From positions 298,501 to 362,500 of the forward strand of contig OY970826.1 in assembly GCA_963853835.1 (NCBI GenBank): 64,000 nucleotides of DNA, given 5' to 3'. The notes below the pieces were generated by a model. That model did not search any database. It saw only the letters and a list, made by a program, of their open reading frames with translations, and had not been told where the DNA came from. Position numbers and translations under genes: made by a program. Shown piece after piece: positions 22,617-33,989 of this stretch. The stretch's first letter is position 1. Each line of letters starts with the position of its first letter. Origin of the DNA: Calendula officinalis. Taxonomy: Eukaryota > Streptophyta > Magnoliopsida > Asterales > Asteraceae.

Positions 22617-25600
22617 TAAGAGAGTAGTAGCAGTAGCAGTAGTAGTAGCAGTAGTAGTGGCAGTAGCAGTAGCAGTAGCAGTAGCTACAGCAGCAGTAGT
22701 AGCAGCAGCAGTAGTAGCAGCACCAGTAGCAGTAGCAGCAGTAGTAGTAGTAGTAGTACTAGTAGTAGTAGCAGTAGCAGTAGCAGCAGCAGTAGCAGTA
22801 GCAGTAGCAGTAGTAGCAGCAGTAGTAGTAGCAGCAGTAGTAACAACAGCAGTAGTAGCAGCAGGAGTAGCAGCAGCAGCAGTAGTAGCAGTAGAAGTAG
22901 CAGTAGCAGTAGCAGTAGTAGTAGCAGTAGCAGTAGCAGTAGCAGCAGTAGCAGTAGGAGTTGCAATAGCAGCAGCAGTATAAGTAGTAGTAGCAGTAGC
23001 AGAAGTAGCAAGACTAGCAGCAGCACTAGCGGTAGCAGCAGTAGCAGTAGCAGTAGCAGTAGCAGTAGCACCAGTAGCAGTAGCAGTAGTAGCAGTAGCA
23101 GTAGCAGTAGCAGTAGAAGTAGTAGAAAGACTAGCAGCAACACTAGCAGCAGAAGCAGTAGTAGCAGTAGCAGTAAGAGCAGTAGCAGTAGCAGTAAGAG
23201 CAGTAGCAGTAAGAGCAGTAAGAGCAGTAGCAGTAGCAGTAAGAGTAGTAGCAGTAAGAGCAGTAGCAGTAAGAGCAGTAAGAGCAGTAGCAGTAGCAGT
23301 ATCAGGAGCAGGAGCAGTAGCAGTAGTAGTAGCAGTAAGAGCAGTAGCAGTATCAGGAGCAGGAGCAGTAGTAGTAGCAGTAACAGTAGTAGCAGCAGTA
23401 GTAGCAGCACTAGCAACAGCAGCAGCAGAAGTAACAGCAGCAATAGCAGCAGCATTATCAGGAACAGTAGCAGTAGCATTAGCAGTAGCAGGAAGAGCAG
23501 TAGCAGTAGCAGTAAGAGCAGTAGCAGTAGCAGTATCAGGAGCAGTAGCAGTAGCAGTTGGAGTTGCAGTAGCAGTTGCAGGAGCAGTAGCAGTAGCAGT
23601 AGTAGTATTAGTAGTAATAGCGGCAGTAGCAATAGCAGTAGCAATAGCAGCAGCAGCAGTAGCAGGAACAGCAGCAGCAGTAGCCGCAACAACAGTAGCT
23701 GTAGTAGTAGCAGTAGCAGCAATAGCGGTAGCAGTAGTAGTGGCACTAGCAGTAGCTGCTGCAGCAGCAGCAGCAGCAGTAGCAGCAGCAGTTGCAGCAA
23801 CAACAGTAGCAGCAGTAGCAGTAGTAGTAGCAGTAGCAGTAGGAGCATCAGCAGCAGTAGCAGCAGCAGTAGCAGCAACAGCAGTAGCAGCAGCAGTAGC
23901 AGCAGCATCATCAGTAGCAGTAATAGTGGCAGTAGTAGTAGCGGTAGCAGTAGCAGTAGCAGTAACAGTAGCATTAGCAGTAGTAGTAGTAGTAATAGTA
24001 GTAGTAGTAGTAGTAATAGCGGCAGTAGCAGTAGCAGTAGCAGTAGCAGTAACAGTAGGAGTAGCAGTAGCAGTAACAGTAGCTGCAGCAGCAGTAGCAG
24101 TAGCAGTAGTAGTAGCAGTAGTAGTAGCAGTAAGAGCAGTAGCAGCAAGAGCAGTAGCAGTAAGAGATCAGTAGCAGTAGCAGTAGCAGTATCAGGAGCA
24201 GTAGCTGAAGCAGTAGCAGTAAGACCAATAGCAGTAGCAGTAGCAGTAAGAGCAATAGTTGTACTAGTCTTAGGAGCAGTGGCAGTATCAGTAGCAGTAG
24301 CAGTAGCAGTATCAGGAGCAGCAGTAGCAGTAGTAGCAGTAGCAGTATCAGGAGCAGTTGCAGCAGCAGTAGCAGTAGCATTAGCAGTAGCAGTAAGCAG
24401 CAGTAGCAGTAGTAGCAGTAGCAGTATCAGGAGCAGTTGCAGCAGCAGTAGCAGTAGCATTAGCAGTAGCAGTAAGAGCAGTAGCAGTAGTAGTAAGAAC
24501 GGTAGCAGTAGCAGTATCAGGAACAGTAGCAGTAGCAGTATCAGGAGCAAGAGTAGTAGCAGTAGCATTAGTAGCAAGATCAGCAGCAGTAGCAGCTGCA
24601 GTAGCAGTAGCAGCAAGATCAGTAGCAATAGCAATAAGAGAGTAGTAGCAGTAGCAGTAGTAGTAGCAGTAGTAGTGGCAGTAGCAGTAGCAGTAGCAGT
24701 AGCAATATCAGGAGCATTAGCTGAAGCAGTAGCAGTAAGACCCGTAGCAGTAATAGCAGTAGCAGTAGCAGTAAGAGCAGTAGTTGTACTAGTCTCAGGA
24801 GCAGTAGCAGTATCAGGAGCAGCAATAGCAGTAGTAGTAGCAGTAGCAGTATCAGGAGCAGCAGTAGCAGTAGCAGTAGCAGTAGAAGTATTAGGAGCAG
24901 CAGTAGCAGTAGCAGTAGTAGTAGCAGTAGCAGTTGCAGCAGCAGTAGCAGTAGCATTAGCAGTAGCACTAGTAGTAGCAGTAAGAGCAGTAGCAGTAGT
25001 AGTAAGAGCGGTAGCAGTAGCAGTATCAGGAACAGTAGCATTAGCAGTATCAGGAGCAAGAGTAGTAGCAGTAGCAGTAGTAGCAAGATCAGCAGCAGTA
25101 GCAGTAGCAGCAAGATCAGTAGCAGTAAGAGAGTAGTAGCAGTAGCAGTAGTAGTAGCAGTAGTAGTGGCAGTAGCAGTAGCAGTAGCAGTAGCTACAGC
25201 AGCAGTAGTTGCAGCAGCAGTAGCAGCAGCACCAGTAGCAGTAGCAGTAGCAGCAGTAGTAGTAGTAGTAGTACTAGTAGTAGTAGCAGTAGCAGTAGCA
25301 GTAGCAGTAGCAATAGTAGCAGCAGTAGTAGTAGCAGCAGTAGTAACAACAGCAGTAGTAGCAGCAGGAGTAGCAGCAGCAGCAGTAGTAGCAGTAGAAG
25401 TAGCAGTAGCAGTAGCAGTAGTAGTAGCAGTAGCAGTAGCAGTAGCAGCAGTAGCAGTAGGAGTTGCAATAGCAGCAGCAGTATAAGTAGTAGTAGCAGT
25501 AGTAGAAGTAGCAAGACTAGCAGCAGCACTAGCAGTAGCAGCAGTAGCAGTAGCAGTAGCAGTAGCAGTAGCACCAGTAGCAGTAGCAGTAGTAGCAGTA

Positions 25601-26049
25601 GCAGTAGCAGTAGCAGTAGAAGTAGTAGAAAGACTAGCAGCAACACTAGCAGCAGAAGCAGTAGTAGCAGTAGCAGTAAGAGCAGTAGCAGTAGCAGTAA
25701 GAGTAGTAGCAGTAAGAGCAGTAGCAGTAAGAGCAGTAAGAGCAGTAGCAGTAGCAGTATCAGGAGCAGGAGCAGTAGCAGTAGTAGTAGCAGTAAGAGC
25801 AGTAGCAGTATCAGGAGCAGGAGCAGTAGTAGTAGCAGTAACAGTAGTAGCAGCAGTAGTAGCAGCACTAGCAACAGCAGCAGCAGCAGTAACAGCAGCA
25901 GTAGTAGCAGCATTATCAGGAACAGTAGCAGTAGCATTAGCAGTAGCAGGAAGAGCAGTAGCAGTAGCAGTAAGAGCAGTAGCAGTAGTAGTATCAGGAG
26001 CAGTAGCAGTAGCAGTTGGAGTTGCAGTAGCAGTTGCAGGAGCAGTAGC

Positions 26050-26080
<31 letters not shown>

Positions 26081-26935
26081 ATAGCGGCAGTAGCAGTAGC
26101 AATAGCAGTAGCAATAGCAGCAGCAGTAGCAGGAACAGCAGCAGCAGTAGCCGCAACAACAGTAGCTGTAGTAGTAGCAGTAGCAGCAGTAGCGGTAGCA
26201 GTAGTAGTGGCACTAGCAGTAGCTGCAGCAGCAGCAGCAGCAGTAGCAGCAGCAGTTGCAGCAACAACAGTAGCAGCAGTAGCAGTAGAAGTAGCAGTAG
26301 CAGTAGCAGTAGGAGCATCAGCAGCAGTAGCAGCAGCAGTAGCAGCAACAGCAGTAGCAGCAGCAGTAGCAGCAGCATCAGCAGTAGCAGTAATAGTGGC
26401 AGTAGTAGTAGCGGTAGCAGTAGCAGTAGCAGTAACAGTAGCATTAGCAGTAGTAGTAGTAATAGTAGTAGTAGTAATAGCGGCAGTAGCAGTAGCAGTA
26501 GCAGTAGCAGTAACAGTAGGAGTAGCAGTAGCAGTAACAGTAGCTGCAGCAGCAGTAGCAGTAGCAGTAGTAGTAGCAGTATTAGTAGCAGTAAGAGCAG
26601 TAGCAGCAAGAGCAGTAGCAGTAAGAGCAATAGTTGTACTAGTCTTAGGAGCAGTGGCAGTATCAGTAGCAGTAGCAGTAGCAGTATCAGGAGCAGCAGT
26701 AGCAGTAGTAGCAGTAGCAGTATCAGGAGCAGTTGCAGCAGCAGTAGCAGTAGCATTAGCAGTAGCAGTAAGAGCAGTAGCAGTAGTAGTAAGAACGGTA
26801 GCAGTAGCAGTATCAGGAACAGTAGCAGTAGCAGTATCAGGAGCAAGAGTAGTAGCAGTAGCATTAGTAGCAAGATCAGCAGCAGCAGTAGCAGTAGCAG
26901 CAAGATCAGTAGCAATAGCAATAAGAGAGTAGTAG
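22617..26935 (+). repeat. ~2.5-kb satellite units, two tandem copies
   Basis: Two units share the word GTAGCTACAGCAGCAGTAGT near their starts (about 22682 and 25192, spacing about 2.5 kb). The interiors are nearly identical, including the AGAAAGACTAGCAGCAACAC word and a stretch rich in GCAGCAGCA. Related pairs lie at 43.8-48.1 kb (spacing about 2.4 kb) and 51.7-54.5 kb. The second copy here lacks part of the first copy's tail. Boundaries are approximate. Confidence 0.75.
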
Positions 26936-27179
26936 CAGTAGCAGTAGTAGTAGCAGTAGCAGTAGCAGTAGTAGTGGCAGTAGCTGCAGCAGCAGCAGTA
27001 GCAGCAGCAGTAGCAGCAACAGCAGTAGCAGCAGAAGTAGCAGCAGTAACAGTAGCATTAGCAGTAGTAGTAGTAATAGTAGTAGTAGTAATAACGGAAG
27101 TAGCAGTAGCAGCAGTATCAGTAGTAGTAGCTGTAGCAGGAGCAGCAGGAGCAGCAGCAGCAGTAGCAGCAACAACAGT

Positions 27180-27213
<34 letters not shown>

Positions 27214-30200
27214 ACAATAGTAGCAGTAGCAGTAGTAGTAGTAGCAGTAGCAGTAGCAGCACCAGTAGCAGTAGCAGTAGCAGCAGTAGCAGTAGCAGTA
27301 GCAGTAGTAACAGCAGTAGTAACAGCAGTAGTAGCAGTAGCAGTACCAGTAGCAGCAGTAGCAGTAGCAGTAGCAGTAGTAGTAGCAGTAAGAGCAGTAA
27401 GAGCAGTAGCAGTAGCAGTAGCAGTATCAAAAGCAGTAGCAGTAGCAATAGCAGTATCAGGAGCAGGAGCAGTAGCAGTAGCAGTAAGAGTAACTGTAGT
27501 AGCAGCAGTAGTAGTAGCACTAGTTACAGCAGCAGCAACTTTAACAGCAGCAGTAGCAGTAGCAGCAAGAGCAGTAGCAGTATCTGGAGCAATAGCTGTA
27601 GCAGTAGCAGTAAGAGCAGTAGCAGGGGCAGTAGCAGGGGCAGTAGCAGTAGCGGCAGCAGCAGTAGCAACATCAGTAGCAGCGGCAGTAGCAGCGGCTG
27701 TAGCAGTAGCAGTAGCAGTAGCAGTAGCTGTAGCAGCAGTAGCAATAGCAGTAGTAGTGGCAGTAGCAGTAGCAGTAGCTATAGCAGCAGCAACAGTAGC
27801 AGCAACAGCAGTAGCAGCAGCAGCAGTAGCAGTAGCAGTAGTAGTAATAGCGGCAGTAGCACTAGCAGTAGTAGTAATAGCAGTAGCAGTAGCAGCAGTA
27901 GCAATAGCAGTACAAGTAGCAGTAGCAGTAGCAGCTGCATCAGTAGTAGTAGCAGTACTAGTAGCAGTAGCAGCAATAGCAGTAGCAGTAGCAATAGTAG
28001 TTGCAGTAGTAGTAGCAGTAAGAGCAGTAGCAGTAGTAGTAGCAGTAAGAGCAGTAGCAGTAGCAGTAGCAGTAGCAGTATCAAGAGAAGTAGCAGTAGC
28101 AGTAGCAGTATCAGGAGCAGGAGCAGTAGCAGTAACAATGGTAGCAGCAGTACCAGTAGCACTAGTTACAGCAGCAGCAGCATTAATAGCAGCAGTAGCA
28201 GTAGCAGCAAGAGCAGTAGCAGTAAGAGAGCAGTAGCAGTAGCAGTATTAGGAGCAGTAGCTGTAGCAGTAGCAGTAAGAGCAGTAGCAGTAGCAGTAAT
28301 AGCAGTAGTAGTAGCAGTAAGAGCAGTAGTTGTACTAGTCTCAGGAGCAGTAGTAGTATCAGTAGCAGTAGCAGTAGGAGCAGCAGTAGCAGTAGCAGTA
28401 GCAGTAGCAGTAGTAGTAGCAGTAGCAGTAGTACCAGCAGTAGTAGTAGCAGCAGTAGTAACAACAGCAGTAGTAGCAGTAGGAGTAGTAGCAGCAGCAG
28501 CAGTAGCAGTAGCAGTAACAGCAGTAACAGCAGTAGCAGTAGCAGTAGCAGTAGCAGCAGTAGCTGTAGCAGTAGCAATAGCAGTAGCAGCAGTATCAGT
28601 AGTAGTAGCAGTAGCAGTAGTAGCAAGACTAGCAGCAGCACTAGCAGTAGCAGTAGCAGTAGCAGCAGTAGCAGTACCAGTAGTTGTGGCAGTAGCACCT
28701 GGAGCAGCAGTAAGAGTTGCAGTAGCAGTAGCAGTAGCACTAGCAGTAGCAGTAGCAGCAGTAGCAGTAGTAGTGGCAGTAACAGTAGCAATAGCAGCAG
28801 CAGCAACAGCAGCAACAGTAGTAGCAGTAGTAGTAGTAGTAGCAGTAGCAGTAGCAGCACCAGTAGCAGTAGCAGCAGCAGCAGTAGCAGTAGCAGTACC
28901 AGTAGCAATAGCAGCAGTAGCAGTAGTAGTAGCAGTAGCAGTAGTAGTATCAGTAAGAGCAGTAGCAGTAGCAGTAGCAGTAACAGTAGTAACAGCAGTA
29001 GTAGCACTAGTTACAGCAGCAGCAACAGTAACAGCAGCAGTAGCTGTAGCAAGAAGAGCAGTAGCAGTAAGAGAGCAGTAGAAGTAGCAGTAGCAGTATC
29101 AGGAGCAGTAGCTGTAGTAGTAGCAGTAAGAGCAGTAGCAGTAGCAGTAATAGCAGTAGCAGTAGCAGTAGCAGTAAGAGCAGTAGTTGTACTAGTCTCA
29201 GGAGCAGTAGCAGTATCAGTAGTAGTAGCAGTAGCAGTAGCAGTATCAGGAGCAGCAGTAGCAGTAGCAGTAGTAGTAGCAGTAGCAGTATCAGGTGCAG
29301 TTGCAGCAGCAGTAGATGTAGCATTAGCAGTAGCAGTAGCATTAGCAGTAGTAGTAGCAGTAAGAGCAGTAGCAGTAGTAGTTAGAGCGGTTGCAGTAGC
29401 AGTATCAGGAGCAGTAGCAGTAGAAATATCAGGAGCAGGAGTAGTAGCAGTAGTAGCAAGAGGAGCAGAGGTAGCAGCAGCAATAGCAGTAGCAGCAAGA
29501 TCAGTAACAGTAGCAGTAAGAGAGCAGTAGCAGTAGCAGTAGTAGTAGCAGTAGCAGTAGTAGTGGCAGTAGTAGTAGCAGTAGAAGTAGCTGCAGCAGC
29601 AGCAGTAGCAGCAGCACCAGTAGCAGTAGCAGTAGCAGTAGTGGTAGTACTAGTAGTAGTAGTAGCAGTAGCAGTAGCAGTAGTAGTAGTAGCAGCAGTA
29701 GTACCAGCAGGAGTAGCAGCAGGAGTAGCAGTAGCAGTAGCAGTAGAAGTAGCAGTAGCAGCAGCAGTAGCAGCAGCAGTATAAGTAGTAGTAGCCGTAG
29801 CAGTAGTAGCAAGACTAGCAGCAGCACTAGCAGTAGCAGCAGTAGCAGTAGCAGTAGGAGTAGCAGCAGTAGCAGTAGCAGTAGCAGCAACAACAGTATC
29901 AGCAGCAGTAGCAGCAGCAGTTGCAGCAGCAGCAATAGCAGTAGCAGTAGCAGCAGTACCAATAGCAGTACCAGTAGCAGTAGCAGTAGCAGCTGCATCA
30001 GCAGTAGTAGCAGTAGAAGTACCAGTAGGAGTAGCAGCAATAGCAGTAGCAGTAGCAATAGTAGTAGCAGTAGTAGTAGCAGTAAGAGCAGTAGCAGTAG
30101 CAGTAGCAGTAGCAGTACCAGTATTAAGAGAAGTAGCAGTAGCAGTATCAGAAGCAGGAGCAGTTGCAGTAACAATAGTAGCAGCAGTACTAGTAGCACT

Positions 30201-30658
30201 AGTTACAGCAGCAGCAGCAGTAACAGCAGCAGTAGCAGTAGCAGCAAGAGCAGTAGCAGTAAGAGAGCAGTAGTAGTAGCAGTAGCAGTATCAGGAGCAG
30301 TAGCTGTAGCAGTAGCAGTAAGAGCAGTAGCAGTAATAGCAGTAGTAGTAGCAGTAAGAGCAGTAGTTGTACTAGTCTCAGGAGCAGTAGCAGTAGCAGT
30401 AGCAGTAGCAGTAGGAGCAGCAGTAGCAGTAGCAGTAGTAGTAGCAGTAGCAGTAGTACCAGCAGTAGTAGTAGCAGCAGTAGTAACAACAGCAGTAGTA
30501 GCAGTAGGAGTAGCAGCAGCAGCAGCAGTAGTAGTAGCAGTAGCAGTAGCAGTAGCAGTAACAGCAGTAGCAGTATCAGTAGCAGCAGTAGCAGTAGCAG
30601 CAGTAGCAATAGCAGTAGCAGCAGTATCAGTAGTAGTAGCAGTAGCAGTAGTAGCAAG

Positions 30659-30690
<32 letters not shown>

Positions 30691-33600
30691 TAGCAGTAGC
30701 AGTAGCAGTAGCAGCAGTAGCAGTAGCAGTACCATTAGTGGTGGCAGTAGCACCTGGAGCAGCATTAAGAGTTACAGTAGCAGTAGCAGTAGCAGTCGCA
30801 GTAGCAGTAGCAGTCGCAGTGGCAGTAACAGCAGCAGCAGTAGCAACAGCAGTAGCAGTGGTAGTAGCAGCACAGTAACAACAGCAGTAGCACTAGCAGT
30901 AGCAGTAGCAGTAGCAGCAGTAGCAGTAGTAGTGGCAGTAGCAGTAGCAATAGCGGCGGCAGCAGCAGCAACAGTAGTAGCAGTAGTAGTAGTAGTAGTA
31001 GCAGTAGCAGTAGTAGCACCAGTAGCAGTAGCAGTAGCAGCAGTAGCAGTAGTAGTAGCAGCTGCAACATCAGTAGTAGCAGTAGCAGTACCAGTAGCAG
31101 TAGCAGCAGTAGCAGTAGCAGTAGCAGTAGCAGTAGTAGTAGCAGTAGCAGTAGTAGTAGCAGTAAGAGCAGTAGCAGTAGCAGTAGCAGTAGCAGTATC
31201 AAGAGCATTAGCAGTAGCAGTAGCAGTAGCAGTATCAGGAGCAGGAGCAGGAGCAGGAGCAGTAGCAGTAGCAGTAGCAGCAGTAGTAGCACTAGTTACA
31301 GCAGCAGCAGCAGTAACAGCAGCAGTAGCAGTAGCAACAAGAGCAGTAGCAGTAAGAGAGCAGTAGCAGTATCAGGAGCAGTAGCTGTAGTAGTAGCAGT
31401 AAGAGCAGTAGCAGTAGCAGTAATAGCAGTTGCAGTAGCAGTAAGAGCAGTAGTTGTACTAGTCTCAGGAGCAGTAGCAGTATCAGTAGCAGTAGCAGTA
31501 GCAGTATCAGGAGCAGCAGTAGCAGTAGCAGTAGTAGTAGCAGTAGCAGTATCAGGAGCAGTTGCAGCAGCAGTAGCAATAGCATTAGCAGTAGCAGTAG
31601 TAGTAGCAGTAAGAGCAGTAGCAGTAGTAGTAAGAGCGGTAGCAGTAGCAGTAGAAATATCAGCAGCAGGAGTAGTAGCAGTAGCAGTAGTAGCAAGAGC
31701 AGCAGAAGTAGCAGCAGCAATAGCAGTAGCAGCAAGATCAGTAACAGTAGCAGTAAGAGAGCAGTAGCAGTAGCAGTAGTAGTAGCAGTAGCAGTAGCAG
31801 TAGTAGTGGCAGTAGCAGTAGCAGTAGAAGTAGCTGCAGCAGCAGCAGTAGCAGCAGCACCAGTAGCAGTAGCAGTAGTAGTAGTAGTACTAGTAGTAGT
31901 AGTAGTAGCAGTAGCAGTAGCAGTAGTAGTAGTAGCAGCAGTAGTAACAACAGCAGTAGTAGTAGCAGCAGGAGTAGCAACAGCAGCAGCAGTAGCAGTA
32001 AAAGTAGCAGTAGCAGTAGCAGCAGTAGCAGCAGCAGTATAAGTAGTAGTAGCAGTAGCAGTAGTAGCAAGACTAGCAGCAGCACTAGCAGTAGCAGCAG
32101 TAGCAGTAGCAGTAGGAGTAACAGAAGTAGCAGTAGCAGGAGTAGCAGTAGCAGTAGCAGTAGCAGTAGAAGTAGTAGAAAGACTAGCTGCAGCAGCAGT
32201 AGCAACAAAAGTATCAGCAGCAGTAGCAGCAGTAGCAGCAGTAGCAGTAGCAGTAACAGTAGCTGCATCAGCATTAGCAGCTGCAGCAGCAGTAGCAGCA
32301 GTAGCAATAGTAGTAGCAGTAGCAGTACCAGTAGCAATAGTTGCAGTACCAGCAGCAGTAGCAGTAGCAGTAGCAGTAGCAGTAGCAGTTGCACTAGCAG
32401 CAGTAGCAGTAGCAGTAGCAGTAGTAGTGGCAGTAGCACCTGCAGCAGCAGTAGCAGTAGCAGTAGCAGTAGCAGTAGCAGTCGCAGTCGTAGTGGCAGT
32501 AACAGCTGCAGCGGTAGCAACAGCAGTAGCAGTGGTAGTAGCAGCACAGTAGCAACAGCAGTAGCAGCAGCAGCAGTAGCACTAGCAGTAGCAGTAGCAG
32601 CAGTAGCAGTAGTAGTGGCAGTAGCAGTAGCAATAGCGGCAGCAACAATATTAGTAGTAGCAGTAGTAGTAGTAGTAGTAGGAGTAGCAGTAGCAGCAGT
32701 AGCAGTAGCAGTAGCAGCTGCAGCAGCAGTAGTAGCAGTACCAGTACCAGTAGCAGTAGCAGCAATAGCAGTAGTAGCAGTAGAAGTAGCAACAATATTA
32801 GTAGTAGCAGTAGAAGTAGCTGCAGCAGCAGCAGTAGCAGCAGCACCAGTAGCAGTAGCAGTAGCAGTAGTGGTAGTACTAGTAGTAGTAGTAGCAGTAG
32901 CAGTAGCAGTAGTAGTGGCAGTAGCTGCAGCAGCAGTAGCAGCAGCAGTATAAGTAGTAGTAGCAGTAGCAGTAGTAGCAAGACTAGCAGCAGCACTAGC
33001 AGTAGCAGCAGTAGCAGTAGCAGTAGGAGTAACAGCAGTAGCAGTAGCAGGAGTAGCAGTAGCAGTAGCAGTAGCAGTAGAAGTAGTAGAAAGACTAGCT
33101 GCAGCAGCAGTAGCAACAACAGTATCAGCAGCAGTAGCAGCAGTAGCAGCAGTAGCAGTAGCAGTAACAGTAGCTGCATCAGCATTAGCAGCTGCAGCAG
33201 CAGTAGCAGCAGTAGCAATAGTAGTAGCAGTAGCAGTACCAGTAGCAATAGTTGCAGTACCAGCAGCAGTAGCAGTAGCAGTAGCAGTTGCACTAGCAGC
33301 AGTAGCAGTAGCAGTAGCAGTAGTAGTGGCAGTAGCACCTGCAGCAGCAGTAACAGTTGCAGTAGCAGTAGCAGTAGCAGTCGCAGTAGCAGTAGCAGTC
33401 GTAGTGGCAGTAGCAGTAGCAGTGGTAGTAGCAGCACAGTAGCAACAGCAGTAGCAGCAGCAGCAGTAGCACTAGCAGTAGCAGTAGCAGTAGCAGCAGT
33501 AGCAGTAGTAGTGGCAGTAGCAGTAGCAATAGCGGCAGCAACAATATTAGTAGTAGCAGTAGTAGTAGTAGTAGTAGGAGTAGCAGTAGCAGCAGTAGCA

Positions 33601-33850
33601 GTAGCAGTAGCAGCTGCAGCAGCAGTAGTAGCAGTACCAGTACCAGTAGCAGTAGCAGCAATAGCAGTAGCAGTAGTAGTAGCAGTAGCAGTAGCAGTAG
33701 CAGCAGTAGCAGTAGCAGTAGTAGTAGTAGTACCAGTAGTAGTGGCAGTAGCACATGCAGCAACAGTAACAGTTGGAATAGCAGTAGCAACAGCAGTAGC
33801 AGTGGTAGTAGCAGCACAGTAGCAACAGCAGTACCAGCAGCAGCACTAGC
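26936..33850 (+). repeat. Short-module satellite domain
   Basis: A domain of repeated modules. Each has CACTAGTTAC, then a phase-shift mark AAGAGAG, then GTTGTACTAGTCTCAGG (28328, 29186, 30366 and 31450). Spacing of the last word is about 0.86, 1.18 and 1.08 kb. It contains sub-words absent from the ~4-kb units, such as CAGTCGCAGT, GGTAGTAGCAGCACAGTA and GCAACAATATTAG. A diverged relative lies at 38.1-42.3 kb and a close one at 54.5-64 kb. Confidence 0.75.
32040..33550 (+). repeat. ~0.9-kb tandem duplication within the short-module domain
   Basis: A stretch starting ATAAGTAGTAGTAGCAGTAG at about 32039 recurs at about 32949 (offset about 908 bp). The words AGAAAGACTAGCTGCAGC, GTATCAGCAGCAG and GCAACAATATTAG recur in the same order. 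The offset falls to about 899 further on because of small indels. Related sequence is at 60.0-61.0 and 63.2-64.0 kb. Confidence 0.75.
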
Positions 33851-33989
33851 AGTAGCAGTAGCAGTAGCAGCAGCAGCAGTAGTAGTGGCAGTAGCAGTAG
33901 CAATAGCGGCAGCAGCAGCACCAGCAGCAGTAGTAGCAGTAGTAGTAGTAGCTGTAGCAGTAGCAGCACCAGTAGCAGTAGCAGCAGTA

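Larger units (their letters stand above)
19400..32600 (+). repeat. ~28-29-kb super-repeat, first copy (matching part)
   Basis: This segment recurs in order at 48.5-60.6 kb. Landmark offsets: ACTTTAAC 20301 to 49393 (29,092), AACACTAGTTACAGG 22091 to 51138 (29,047), a stretch at 29501-30199 to 57451-58149 (exactly 27,950), and 31806 to 59777 (27,971). The drop from about 29.0 to 27.95 kb is explained mainly by a deletion in the second copy near 54.17 kb, partly offset by extra sequence in that copy. The left edge is about 150-200 bp inside the retrotransposon's right border, so the element itself is not part of the shared segment. Confidence 0.85.
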